Of a stretch of 44,532 nucleotides of DNA, positions 9,826-19,117 are shown in pieces. The stretch is from Defluviicoccus sp. (GTDB taxonomy: Bacteria; Pseudomonadota; Alphaproteobacteria; MPNO01). The stretch covers positions 1 through 44,532 of the forward strand of contig JAPPGP010000178.1 of assembly GCA_028821395.1 (NCBI GenBank), in the 5' to 3' direction. Made by a program: the position numbers and the translations under genes. The notes under the pieces are model-generated. The model saw only the letters and a program-made list of their open reading frames with translations, ran no database searches and was not told the origin of the DNA. The number at the start of each line of letters is the position of its first letter. The stretch's first letter is position 1.

Positions 9826-11268
9826 GAACCCTTCCGCTGTCGGTCGGAACCATCCACTTCGTCGGGATCGGCGGGATCGGCATGAGCGGCATCGCCGAGG
9901 TGCTGCACAATCTCGGCTACCGCGTCCAGGGGAGCGACATCGCCGACAGCGCCAACGTGCTCAGGCTGCGCGCCCTCGGCATCGACATCCGCGTCGGGCA
10001 CGATGCCGGCAATCTCGGCGACGCGACCGTCGTCGTCGCGAGCTCGGCCATCGGCGCCGACAACCCGGAAATCGCCGCCGCGCGGGCGCGTCTGGTGCCG
10101 GTCGTCCGCCGCGCCGAGATGCTGGCCGAGATCATGCGGCTCAAGTGGTCGATCGCGGTCGGCGGCACGCATGGAAAGACGACCACGACGTCCATCGTCG
10201 CAGCCGTGCTGGAGGCCGCCGACCTCGACCCGACCGTCATCAACGGGGGGATCATCAACGCCTACGGCACCAACACCCGCCTCGGCGAGGGCGAGTGGAT
10301 CGTCGTCGAGGCGGACGAGTCGGACGGCTCCTTCGTCAAGCTCCCGGCCACGGTCGCCGTGGTCACCAATGTCGACCCGGAGCATCTCGACTTCTACGGC
10401 TCCTTCGCCGCGCTGCGCCGGGCCTTCGTCTCCTTCGTCGCCAACATCCCGTTCTACGGCTTCGCCGCTCTGTGCATCGACCACCCCGAGGTGCAGAACC
10501 TGATCGGCGATGTCGCCGACCGCCGGCTTCTGACCTACGGGCTGAGCCCCCAGGCCGACATACGCGCGACCGCGATCGAGGCGGGGCCGGACGGCTCCCT
10601 GTTCGACGTCGAAGTGGCCGACCGGATGACGGGCAGTCACCGGACCCTGTCCGGCCTCGTGCTCCCCATGGTGGGCACGCACAATGTCCTGAATGCCCTT
10701 GCCGCGATCGCCATCGCGATCGAGATGGGTATCGACGAGGAGACCGTGAGGTCGGCGCTCGTCGGGTTCGCCGGGGTCAAGCGGCGTTTCACCAAGGTGG
10801 GCGAGGTCGCCGGCATCGCGGTGATCGACGACTACGGCCACCACCCGGTGGAGATCGCGGCCGTACTCGACGCCGCGCGGTCGAGCTGCCGCGGCAATGT
10901 GATCGCCGTGGTGCAGCCCCACCGGTACTCCCGGCTCGCCCATCTGTTCGAGGATTTCTGCACCTGCTTCAACGACGCCGACACCGTGGTCGTCGCCCAT
11001 GTCTACCCGGCCGGCGAAGACCCGATCGAGGGGGTCGACCGCGATGCGCTGGCGGCCGGGCTCAGGGCGCGCGGCCACCGCGACGTGCGCCTGCTGGATT
11101 CGCCCGACGCGCTCGCGCCGCTGATCGCCGGGCTGGCCGGGGCGGGCGACATCGTGGTCTGCCTCGGCGCTGGCAGCATCACCGGCTGGGCCAATTCGCT
11201 GCCCGGACGGCTCGCCGGGCTGCTCGGCGCGGACACTTCCGGCGCCGCCGCGAACCAGGGGCGTGGGC

Positions 11269-11276
<8 letters not shown>
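9822..11276 (+). CDS. murC: MurC, UDP-MurNAc:L-Ala ligase
   Basis: MurC performs the first amino-acid addition to UDP-MurNAc. The 484-residue product begins with a UDP-binding motif [15 protein letters not shown] at 12-26, has the P-loop [11 protein letters not shown] with Lys119, the stretch EADESDGSF, and [10 protein letters not shown] and QPHRYSR in the C-terminal domain, all standard MurC features. The start overlaps murG by 4 bases and the end overlaps murB by 8 bases. Length is close to the family norm. The neighbouring murB supplies its UDP-MurNAc substrate. Confidence 0.97.
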
Positions 11277-12193
<917 letters not shown>

Positions 12194-12201
<8 letters not shown>

Positions 12202-13111
12202 GTCCGTGACGGTGCTGATGGGCGGATGGTCCGGCGAACGCGAGGTCTCGCTGGTCAGCGGCCGCAATGTGGCGGCGGCGCTCGGCGAAGCCGGCTACCA
12301 GGTGCGCAGCCTGGATGTCGGGCGGGATCTCGCAGGGCTTGCCGCGGCGCTCGATCCGCGCCCCGACGTGGTGTTCAACGCACTGCACGGCCGCTTCGGC
12401 GAGGACGGGCGCATGCAGGGGATCCTCGACCTGCTGGAGATCCCCTACACCCATTCCGGGGTGCTCGCTTCCGCGCTGGCCATGGACAAGCCGATGGCGA
12501 AGCGCATGTTCCGCTGCGCCGGAATCCGCTGCGCCGAGCACGTCGTGGTCAGCCGGTCGGCCGCGGTGGGCGGCGACGCGCTACCCCGGCCCTACGTGGT
12601 CAAGCCGCTCAGGGAGGGCTCGAGCCTCGGCGTGGTCATCGTCCTCGACGGGTCCGCGACTCGGTTGGCGGAAGAATGCTGGCCGTCCGACGAGACCGTG
12701 ATGGTCGAACGCTACGTTCCGGGGCGCGAGATCACCGTCGCCGTGATGGGCGAGCGCGCGCTCGGCGTCACCGAGATCCGGCCGGCCGACGGCTTCTACG
12801 ACTACCGCGCCAAATACACCGAGGGGGCGAGCGAGCATCTCCTGCCGGCGCCGCTCCCGCCCGAGGCATACGACGCCGCGATGCAGTTCTCCCTCGATGC
12901 TCACAAGGCGCTCGGCTGTCGCGGCGTGACGCGCGCCGATCTGCGCTACGACGACGCGGTGGGCGGCGCGGAAGGCGTCTACCTGCTCGAACTCAACACG
13001 CAGCCCGGCATGACGCCGATGTCCCTGGTCCCCGAACTCGCGGCTCACGCCGGGATCGATTTCGTTTCCCTGGTGAGCTGGATGGTGGAGCACGCCGCAT
13101 GCGATACCTAG
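12194..13111 (+). CDS. ddl: Ddl, D-alanine--D-alanine ligase
   Basis: Ddl makes the D-Ala-D-Ala dipeptide used by MurF. The 305-residue ATP-grasp enzyme has the N-terminal LMGGWSGEREVSLVSG motif, NALHGRFGEDG and YTHSGVLASALAMDK, the ATP-grasp lysine region VVKPLREGSSLGV, and a C-terminal metal-binding segment ELNTQPGMTPMSLVPE. Length matches DdlB-type enzymes encoded in dcw clusters. The start overlaps murB by 8 bases and the end overlaps ftsQ by 13 bases. No missing motif was noticed. Confidence 0.97.
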
Positions 13112-13935
13112 GCCATGGCCGCGGCCGCCGGACCCCGCACCGGCCCTCACTGCTGCGGCGCGCCGCGATGCTGGCATGCGCTGCGGCCGCGCTCGCGGTT
13201 GTCATCGGCGGATCCCGATGGGTGTGGAATGCGGGGCTGCTCGACGGCTATTTCGCGGTTGCCAGGTCGGGTCTGATCGGGGCATCCGCACATCTCGGGT
13301 TCAGGCTTCGCGAGGTTCTGCTCGTCGGGCGCGAGAGGGTGTCGCGGGATGTGTTGCTCGCCGCCTCCGAGCTCGAGCTGGGGAGTCCGACGCTCGCGGT
13401 GGATCCCGAGTCGATGCGCGCCCGTCTCGAACGCAACCGTTGGATCAAGAGCGCCCGGGTAACCACCCGCCTTCCCGACACCGTGTTCATCGAGATCGAG
13501 GAACGCCGGCCCCTCGCTCTCTGGCAGCGCGACGGGGAGCTGCGGATGATCGATGACGAAGGCGCGGTCATCACCGACCGGGATCTCCACCGCTATACCC
13601 ATCTGCCCCTGATCGTGACCCCGTCGGAGCCCGCTCGGGCGAAGCCGGTGCTCCGAATGCTGGCGCTCGAGCCCGACCTCGATCGCCGGGTGAGGGCGTT
13701 GTTCGAGGTCGGCGGCCGACGCTGGAACGTCCGCTTCGACAACGGCATCGACGTGCTGCTGCCGGAGACCGAATCGGCGGTGGCGTGGAGCGAGCTCGCC
13801 GAGCTCGACCGGCGCCATGCCCTGCTGGCCAGGCGCATCTCGGCCATCGACTTGCGCATTCCCGGCCGCATCGTGGTCACCGGGGGCGAAAATCCCGAGG
13901 CCCGAAGCGGCACGGCGAAGGAAACGCGCCGATGA
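13099..13935 (+). CDS. ftsQ: FtsQ, divisome POTRA protein
   Basis: The 278-residue product has a long basic cytoplasmic tail (about 1-22), one membrane helix (about 23-40), then a periplasmic POTRA domain containing LREVLLVGRERVSRDVLL and NRWIKSARVTTRLPDTVFIEI (about 71-135), followed by the FtsQ beta domain. FtsQ links the early Z-ring to FtsB-FtsL and controls septal synthesis. The ATG at 13099 lies inside ddl (13-base overlap) and gives the expected topology; longer upstream versions of this frame fall in ddl and are not real. The stop overlaps ftsA as ATGA. Confidence 0.94.
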   Translation: MRYLGHGRGRRTPHRPSLLRRAAMLACAAAALAVVIGGSRWVWNAGLLDGYFAVARSGLIGASAHLGFRLREVLLVGRERVSRDVLLAASELELGSPTLAVDPESMRARLERNRWIKSARVTTRLPDTVFIEIEERRPLALWQRDGELRMIDDEGAVITDRDLHRYTHLPLIVTPSEPARAKPVLRMLALEPDLDRRVRALFEVGGRRWNVRFDNGIDVLLPETESAVAWSELAELDRRHALLARRISAIDLRIPGRIVVTGGENPEARSGTAKETRR

Positions 13936-15173
13936 CCAAGCCGCGCAACGGAATGCTGACCGCGCTGGATGTGGGCACCAGCAAGATCGCCTGTCTGGTC
14001 GCCGAGACGGGCGCCCAGGGCGAGGTTCGGGTCATGGGCGTCGGGCACCATGCGTCCGGCGGCGTCCAGGCGGGCGCGATCGTCAATATGGAGGCGGCCG
14101 AATCGGCGATCCTGACCGCCGTCAGCGCCGCCGAGGAGCGCGTCGGAGAGCGGCTGCAAAGCGTGGTGATCAACGTTTCCGCGGGTCATCCGGACTCCAG
14201 CAACCTCAGCGTCGAGGTCGAGATCGACGGCCACGAGGTCGGCGACGCCGATCTTCGTCGGGTCTACAGCCACGGGCTGGAGCGCAACGGGCACGACGAT
14301 CGCGAGCTGGTCCACTGCATACCCATCGCCCACCACATCGACGGCAGCAGGGGCATCAAGGATCCGCGCGGCATGTACGGCCAGCGGCTCAGCGTCGACA
14401 TGCATCTGGTGAGCGCCGACGCGGCCGCGCTGCGCAATATGGTCACCTGCGTCGCACGCTGTCATCTCGACGTCGAGGATGTCGTGGTTTCGCCCTACGC
14501 CGCGGGCCTCGCCTGTCTGGTCGAGGACGAAATCGATCTCGGCGCCACCGTGGTCGACATGGGGGGCGGCACCACGACCGTCGCGGTGTTCTACGGCGGC
14601 CACGTCGTCCACGCGCAGGTCGTCCCGATCGGCGGCGACCACGTCACGCGGGACATAGCGCGCGGGCTGACCACCGCGCTGGTCCATGCCGAGCGCATCA
14701 AGGTGCTGTACGGCTCCGCCCTGCCCTCCCCGTCGGACGATCAGGCGCTGATCGACGTGCCGCTGGTCGGCGAGGAGGACCGCAACCAGCCCAACCACGT
14801 GCCGCGCTCGCTGGTCGTCGGGATCATCCGGCCGCGGCTGGAAGAGATTTTCGAGCGGGTGCGCGCCTGTCTCGACGAGAGCCCGACGGCGACGCTCGCG
14901 GGCCATCGTTTGGTCCTCACCGGCGGTGCCAGCCAGCTCGCCGGCGCGGCGGAGGTCGGCGCCCTGGTCCTCAACAAGAAGGTCCGGCTGGGGCGGCCGA
15001 TCCTGATCGCCGGGCTCGCCGACGCGGTGAGCGGGCCCGCCTTTTCGACCGCCGCCGGGTTGCTTCGCTTCGCCGCCCAGCGCCGCGGCGAGAGCGATAT
15101 CGCGATCCGCGGCACCGCGGAGCGGACCGGACGGCTGGGACGGCTCGGTCAATGGCTGAAGGAGAGCATCTGA
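13932..15173 (+). CDS. ftsA: FtsA, actin-like Z-ring membrane anchor
   Basis: FtsA is a cytoplasmic actin-family ATPase that tethers FtsZ to the membrane through a C-terminal amphipathic helix. The 413-residue product has the phosphate-1 motif [13 protein letters not shown] near the N-terminus, the SHS2-containing 1C region, the phosphate-2 motif [14 protein letters not shown] and [11 protein letters not shown]. It ends with [13 protein letters not shown], a good candidate for the membrane-targeting amphipathic helix. The start at 13932 gives a 4-base overlap with ftsQ. A small frame starts 2 bases after its stop. Confidence 0.96.
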   Translation: MTKPRNGMLTALDVGTSKIACLVAETGAQGEVRVMGVGHHASGGVQAGAIVNMEAAESAILTAVSAAEERVGERLQSVVINVSAGHPDSSNLSVEVEIDGHEVGDADLRRVYSHGLERNGHDDRELVHCIPIAHHIDGSRGIKDPRGMYGQRLSVDMHLVSADAAALRNMVTCVARCHLDVEDVVVSPYAAGLACLVEDEIDLGATVVDMGGGTTTVAVFYGGHVVHAQVVPIGGDHVTRDIARGLTTALVHAERIKVLYGSALPSPSDDQALIDVPLVGEEDRNQPNHVPRSLVVGIIRPRLEEIFERVRACLDESPTATLAGHRLVLTGGASQLAGAAEVGALVLNKKVRLGRPILIAGLADAVSGPAFSTAAGLLRFAAQRRGESDIAIRGTAERTGRLGRLGQWLKESI

Positions 15174-15175
15174 CA

Positions 15176-15274
15176 ATGAACCACTTCGAACCCCACCGCC
15201 GGTACAGCCGAAACGGGCGGCCCTGGACACGACGGCGGGCAGGCAACACCCCGGGAGCAAGGAGGCACCCATGA
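15176..15274 (+). CDS. possible 32-residue small ORF coupled to ftsZ
   Basis: A 32-codon frame exactly fills the ftsA-ftsZ gap. It starts 2 bases after the ftsA stop, has AAGGAG at 15159-15164 (11 bases before its ATG), and its stop overlaps the ftsZ start as ATGA. The predicted peptide is very basic, with nine Arg and no hydrophobic segment, and it resembles no family I recognise. High GC content makes chance Arg-rich frames common, so it may be untranslated. If translated, it would act as a leader that feeds ribosomes to ftsZ. This is inference from position only. Confidence 0.3.
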   Translation: MNHFEPHRRYSRNGRPWTRRRAGNTPGARRHP

Positions 15275-16929
15275 CCATCAATCTTTCGGTTCCCACAACC
15301 GAGACCACCCTAAAACCCAAGATCATGGTGATCGGGGTCGGCGGCGCCGGCGGCAACGCCGTCAACAACATGATCGATTCGAAGCTCGAGGGCGTCGAAT
15401 TCCTGGTGGCCAACACCGACTCCCAGTCCCTGGTGCAGTCGCTGGCCGATCGCAAGATCCAGCTGGGGCACAACATCACCCATGGCCTCGGCGCGGGGTC
15501 CCGGCCCGATATCGGCCGCGCCGCGGCGGAGGAAACCCTCGAGGAAATCGCCGAGCACCTGGCCGGCTCGAACATGGTGTTCGTCACCGCCGGCATGGGC
15601 GGCGGAACCGGCACCGGGGCCGCGCCAGTGATCGCCCGCCTCGCCCGCGAGCAGGGCGTGCTTGCCGTCGGCGTGGTGACCAAGCCGTTCCAGTTCGAGG
15701 GCAGCAAGCGCGCCCGGGTCGCAGACTCCGGCATCGAGGAATTGCAGAAGCACGTCGATACGCTGATCGTGATCCCCAACCAGAACCTGTTCCGGGTCGC
15801 CAACGAAAACACCACCTTCGCCGACGCCTTCGCCAAGGCCGACGAAGTGCTCTACTCGGGCGTGCGCGGCATCACCGACCTGATGATGGTGCCGGGGCTG
15901 ATCAACCTGGACTTCGCCGACATCCGCACGGTCATGAGCGAGATGGGCAAGGCGATGATGGGGACCGGGGAGGCCGAGGGCGAGGAGCGGGCGACGGCGG
16001 CCGCCGAGTCGGCGATCTCCAACCCGCTGCTCGACGAGGTGTCGATGAAGGGCGCGCGCGGCGTGTTGATCAACATTACCGGGGGCCCCGATCTCACGCT
16101 GTTCGAGGTCGATCAGGTCGCCAACCGCATCGGCGAGGAGGTCGATCCGGAGGCGCATATCATCTTCGGCTCGACGCTCGATCCCGTGCTGGAGGGGCGC
16201 ATGCGGGTCTCCGTCGTCGCCACCGGCATCGAGGTCGACTCGAACCTGCAGCCGCGCCCGGTGCTCAAGGTGGTCCCCGGCTCCGAAGCGGCGGAGCTCA
16301 GCGCGCCGGTCTTCGCGCCCGGCTTCGAGATCGAGGCGCCTGCCGTGGAGTCGGATTTCGCCGCGGAGCCGGCCCAGCGGGCGGACGATGCGCTTGCGTT
16401 GATGACCGCCGGTGTGGCGCTCGAAGCGGATACCGAGGCTGTTCCGCCGGCCCGGCCCGTCGACGCTCCGACGGTGGAGGCCGCGCCCGAGCCGGCGCAG
16501 GAGAGCTTCTTCGGCGGCGACGAACGGCGTGCCGCGGAGGAGGAATTCGAGGCGGCACCCGCGGTCGAGTCGACGCTGCGGACCGAACCCGAGGCGGCTG
16601 TGCCGAAGGCGGAAGTCGCAGCCCGACCGCGCCCCCGCCCCAATCTTCTCCAAAGAATGGCGGGCATAGGCGGCGGCCGGCGTCATGTCGCGGAAGCCGG
16701 TGCGATGACCGCGGCGGGTGCGCACGAGCCGCCGCCGGTCGCCGCTCCTCCGCCCCAGCCGCCGCCGGTCGCCGCTCCCATGCCCGAGCCGGAGCGTCCT
16801 GCGGTGGCCGGCGCTCCACCGCAACAGGCGGAGTTCGACGGTGTCGAGCCCGAGGTCGCCCCGTCCGCGGCGGTGAACGAGGAGGATCTTCTCGACATCC
16901 CCGCGTTTCTGCGGCGCCAGGCGAACTGA
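15271..16929 (+). CDS. ftsZ: FtsZ, tubulin-like division GTPase
   Basis: FtsZ polymerises into the Z-ring and recruits the divisome. The 552-residue product has the GTPase domain with [13 protein letters not shown] at about 22-34 and the tubulin signature [12 protein letters not shown] at 108-119. A long acidic and then Pro-rich linker follows (about 330-535), as expected for alphaproteobacteria, and the conserved C-terminal peptide [11 protein letters not shown] binds FtsA. The ribosome-binding site AAGGAGG at 15259-15265, 5 bases before ATG, is the strongest in the cluster, consistent with FtsZ being needed in large amounts. The linker contains a short internal DNA repeat (see 16728-16778). 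Confidence 0.98.
   Translation: MTINLSVPTTETTLKPKIMVIGVGGAGGNAVNNMIDSKLEGVEFLVANTDSQSLVQSLADRKIQLGHNITHGLGAGSRPDIGRAAAEETLEEIAEHLAGSNMVFVTAGMGGGTGTGAAPVIARLAREQGVLAVGVVTKPFQFEGSKRARVADSGIEELQKHVDTLIVIPNQNLFRVANENTTFADAFAKADEVLYSGVRGITDLMMVPGLINLDFADIRTVMSEMGKAMMGTGEAEGEERATAAAESAISNPLLDEVSMKGARGVLINITGGPDLTLFEVDQVANRIGEEVDPEAHIIFGSTLDPVLEGRMRVSVVATGIEVDSNLQPRPVLKVVPGSEAAELSAPVFAPGFEIEAPAVESDFAAEPAQRADDALALMTAGVALEADTEAVPPARPVDAPTVEAAPEPAQESFFGGDERRAAEEEFEAAPAVESTLRTEPEAAVPKAEVAARPRPRPNLLQRMAGIGGGRRHVAEAGAMTAAGAHEPPPVAAPPPQPPPVAAPMPEPERPAVAGAPPQQAEFDGVEPEVAPSAAVNEEDLLDIPAFLRRQAN
16728..16778 (+). repeat. 21-bp direct repeat in the FtsZ linker
   Basis: A perfect 21-base unit starts at 16728 and again at 16758, an offset of 30 bases or 10 codons. 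It encodes PPPVAAP-type proline-rich blocks in the disordered FtsZ linker. The in-frame offset means gain or loss of a unit would change linker length without a frameshift. Confidence 0.85.
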
Positions 16930-16965
16930 AGCGGCACAACGGAGAACGCATGCTGCGCAGGCTAT

Positions 16966-16982
16966 CGTAACATTCCGTAACA
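16966..16982 (+). repeat. tandem CGTAACA repeat in the ftsZ-lpxC gap
   Basis: CGTAACA occurs at 16966-16972 and 16976-16982, a centre-to-centre spacing of 10 bases or one helical turn. It lies in the most AT-rich part of the 198-bp gap between ftsZ and lpxC. Same-face half-sites of this kind can bind a dimeric regulator. No known box is matched, so the role is open. The rest of the gap (16983-17127) holds no gene and only weak promoter-like hexamers. Confidence 0.6.
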
Positions 16983-17127
16983 ATAGTTGATTTGCCGGAG
17001 AAGGCAGTTTGTGGGTAAACATGATCGTCGCGGCCGGGTATAGGGTGGCTGCCGAATTGCAACCTGAAGTAGTATCGTACCGACGCCGAGGCTGGCGTTC
17101 GGCGCAGCGGGTGACGGGGAGAAGCGG

Positions 17128-18042
17128 ATGCGGTCGAGTCAGGCGACGGTCGAGCATGCTGTGCAATGCCGCGGCGTTGGCTTGCACAGCGGTGTCGATG
17201 TCGCCCTGCGCCTGCTTCCCGCCGCTCCGGAGAGCGGCATTCGCGTGCGCCGGACCGATGTCGCGGCCGGGACCGGCGAAATTCCCGTCGACCTTGCGCA
17301 TGTGGTGAATGCCCGTTTGTCAACGGTGATCGGCAACCGCCACGGCGTGACCGTGGCAACCGTCGAGCATCTCATGGCCGCTCTCGCCGGCATGGGCGTC
17401 GACAACGCGGTCGTGGCGCTCGACGGCCCCGAGATCCCCGCCATGGATGGCAGCGCCGCGCCCTTCGTCGAGCTGATCGAGAGGGCCGGCATCTGTGACC
17501 AGGGCGCGCCGCGCCGTGCCATCCGGGTGCGCAAGCCGGTTTCCGTCGAGAACGGCGATAGCTCGATTTCGATGATGCCGGCCGACGCCCTGTCCATCGA
17601 ATTCCAGATCGAGTTCGACTCTCCGGTGATCGCACGCCAGGCCAAGCGAATGGAATTCGCCAACGGCGCTTTCGTCGAAGACATCGCGCCCGCGCGGACA
17701 TTCGGTTTCGTGGACGACGTCGACCGTCTGCGGCGCGCCGGTTTCGCGCGCGGCGCATCGCTCGACAACGCTATCGCCATCGACCGCGAGCGGGTGATAA
17801 ACCGGAACGGGCTTCGCTTCGACGACGAGTTCGTGCGCCACAAGATCCTCGACTGCGTCGGCGATCTCTACCTCGCCGGCGCGCCGATCCTCGCCCGTGT
17901 CGTCGCGCTGCGGTCCGGCCATGCCGCCAACCACGACCTGCTGCGCGCCATGTTCGCCGACGCCGACAGCTGGGCTTGGTGCGACATTCCCGGCGAGGGT
18001 GGCGCCGACGACATTTCCGAGGCGACCGCGGCGTTCGGCTGA
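17128..18042 (+). CDS. lpxC: LpxC, UDP-3-O-acyl-GlcNAc deacetylase
   Basis: LpxC is the zinc hydrolase that commits UDP-GlcNAc derivatives to lipid A synthesis. The 304-residue product has the zinc ligands His81 (in TVEHLMAAL), His238 and Asp242 (in RHKILDCVGD), and the general acid/base His265 in SGHAANH. The N-terminus begins the usual LpxC fold with TVEHAVQCRGVGLHSG. The ATG follows GGGGAG by about 8 bases. It is separated from ftsZ by 198 bp, which suggests its own promoter; cluster order ftsZ-lpxC is common in proteobacteria. No terminator was recognised after it. Confidence 0.96.
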   Translation: MRSSQATVEHAVQCRGVGLHSGVDVALRLLPAAPESGIRVRRTDVAAGTGEIPVDLAHVVNARLSTVIGNRHGVTVATVEHLMAALAGMGVDNAVVALDGPEIPAMDGSAAPFVELIERAGICDQGAPRRAIRVRKPVSVENGDSSISMMPADALSIEFQIEFDSPVIARQAKRMEFANGAFVEDIAPARTFGFVDDVDRLRRAGFARGASLDNAIAIDRERVINRNGLRFDDEFVRHKILDCVGDLYLAGAPILARVVALRSGHAANHDLLRAMFADADSWAWCDIPGEGGADDISEATAAFG

Positions 18043-18117
18043 AGGCTCCTTTCCCGGCGGGCGTTCGGGCGCCGCAAGGCCGGGTCGACTCCCCGCGAAA
18101 ATGCGCCAGCCCACACA

Positions 18118-18222
18118 TCCCGCCACTGTTTCGGCCTGCGTCGCGCCCGGGCGTTCGTCCCGCCAGGAGCGGGCCGAAGAGCGTAGCCCGCACTACGGTC
18201 GAGGGCCATGACAGTGGCGGGA
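18118..18222. repeat. 12-bp perfect inverted repeat with internal hairpin upstream of bamD
   Basis: TCCCGCCACTGT at 18118-18129 is exactly complementary to ACAGTGGCGGGA at 18211-18222, about 93 bp centre to centre. Between them is a smaller hairpin, CCCGC (18159-18163) pairing with GCGGG (18169-18173), extended by TTCG/CGAA across one mismatch. The right arm overlaps the candidate bamD -35 box. It could be an RNA fold or two operator sites; the sequence does not decide. Confidence 0.6.
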
Positions 18223-18237
18223 ATTCCGGGCTAGACT
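18208..18237 (+). promoter_or_regulatory. candidate bamD promoter
   Basis: ATGACA (18208-18213, 5 of 6 to TTGACA), an 18-base spacer, and TAGACT (18232-18237, 4 of 6 to TATAAT) sit about 50 bases before the bamD start. The 247-bp gap after lpxC holds no gene. This is a consensus match only. Confidence 0.35.
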
Positions 18238-18289
18238 GCGCGCCCGTCGCGCACCGCGCGCGACCCGGCGAGAGGGCCTGCGACCGTCG

Positions 18290-19111
18290 ATGTCGGTTTT
18301 TTCGGAGCGTGTAACCCGAGCGATCGTGCCGTTGGTCCTGACCCTGGCGATCGGTGCCTGCGCCGGAGACGAGGACTCCGAACGCTTCGTCGAACGGCCG
18401 GTCCAGGACATCTACAACGAGGCGCTGGATGCGCTGCGCGACGAGGACTATGTCGTCGCGGCGCAACGCTTCGACGACGTGGAGCGTCAGCACCCTTACT
18501 CCGTCTGGGCGGTCAAGGCATCGCTGATGGCGGCGTTCGCGCACTACCAGGCGACCAATTACGACGAGGCGATCCCGGCGCTCGACCGGTTCATCCAGCT
18601 GCATCCGGGGAACGCCGACATCGCCTATGCCTATTACCTGCGCGCCCTCTGCTTCTATGAGCAGATTTCCGATGTCGTGCGTGATCAGCTGAATACCGAA
18701 AGGGCGGAGGCCGCGCTCAACGAGGTGGTGCGCCGATTTCCGGACACGCCTTACGCGCGCGACGCACGCCTCAAGATCGACCTGACCCGCGACCATCTCG
18801 CCGGCAAGGAGATGAATATCGGCCGCTACTACCTGAGGCTCGGTCACTATCTTGCCGCCATCCAACGATTCCGGCGCGTGGTCCGGACCTACGACACGAC
18901 GTCCCATATCCCCGAGGCCCTGCACCGCCTGACCGAGGCCTATTTCGCCCTGGGTCTGACCGAAGAGGCGACCAAGACTGCCGCCGTGCTGGGTCACAAC
19001 TATCCCGGCAGCCCGTGGTACGCCGACAGCTATGCTCTTGTCGGTGGCGGTGTTGCGCCGAATCCGGACGAACGCGGCTTCTTCCGGCGGGCGTTCGACT
19101 GGGTGTTCTAG
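18290..19111 (+). CDS. bamD: BamD, outer-membrane assembly lipoprotein
   Basis: BamD (ComL/YfiO) is the essential lipoprotein partner of BamA in outer-membrane protein insertion. The 273-residue product has a lipoprotein signal peptide with the lipidation cysteine at 24 (IGAC). Five TPR-like helical repeats follow, with the typical segments IYNEALDALRDEDYVVAAQRF and HPYSVWAVKASLMAAFAHY. It ends GFFRRAFDWVF, a common alphaproteobacterial tail. It lies 6 bases upstream of recN, so the two are probably cotranscribed. Length and repeat layout are normal. Confidence 0.95.
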   Translation: MSVFSERVTRAIVPLVLTLAIGACAGDEDSERFVERPVQDIYNEALDALRDEDYVVAAQRFDDVERQHPYSVWAVKASLMAAFAHYQATNYDEAIPALDRFIQLHPGNADIAYAYYLRALCFYEQISDVVRDQLNTERAEAALNEVVRRFPDTPYARDARLKIDLTRDHLAGKEMNIGRYYLRLGHYLAAIQRFRRVVRTYDTTSHIPEALHRLTEAYFALGLTEEATKTAAVLGHNYPGSPWYADSYALVGGGVAPNPDERGFFRRAFDWVF

Positions 19112-19117
19112 GCGACG

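Noticed and set aside
15174-17127. CtrA-type sites (TTAA-N7-TTAA) near ftsZ or lpxC
   Set aside because: No TTAA pair was found in the ftsA-ftsZ or ftsZ-lpxC gaps.
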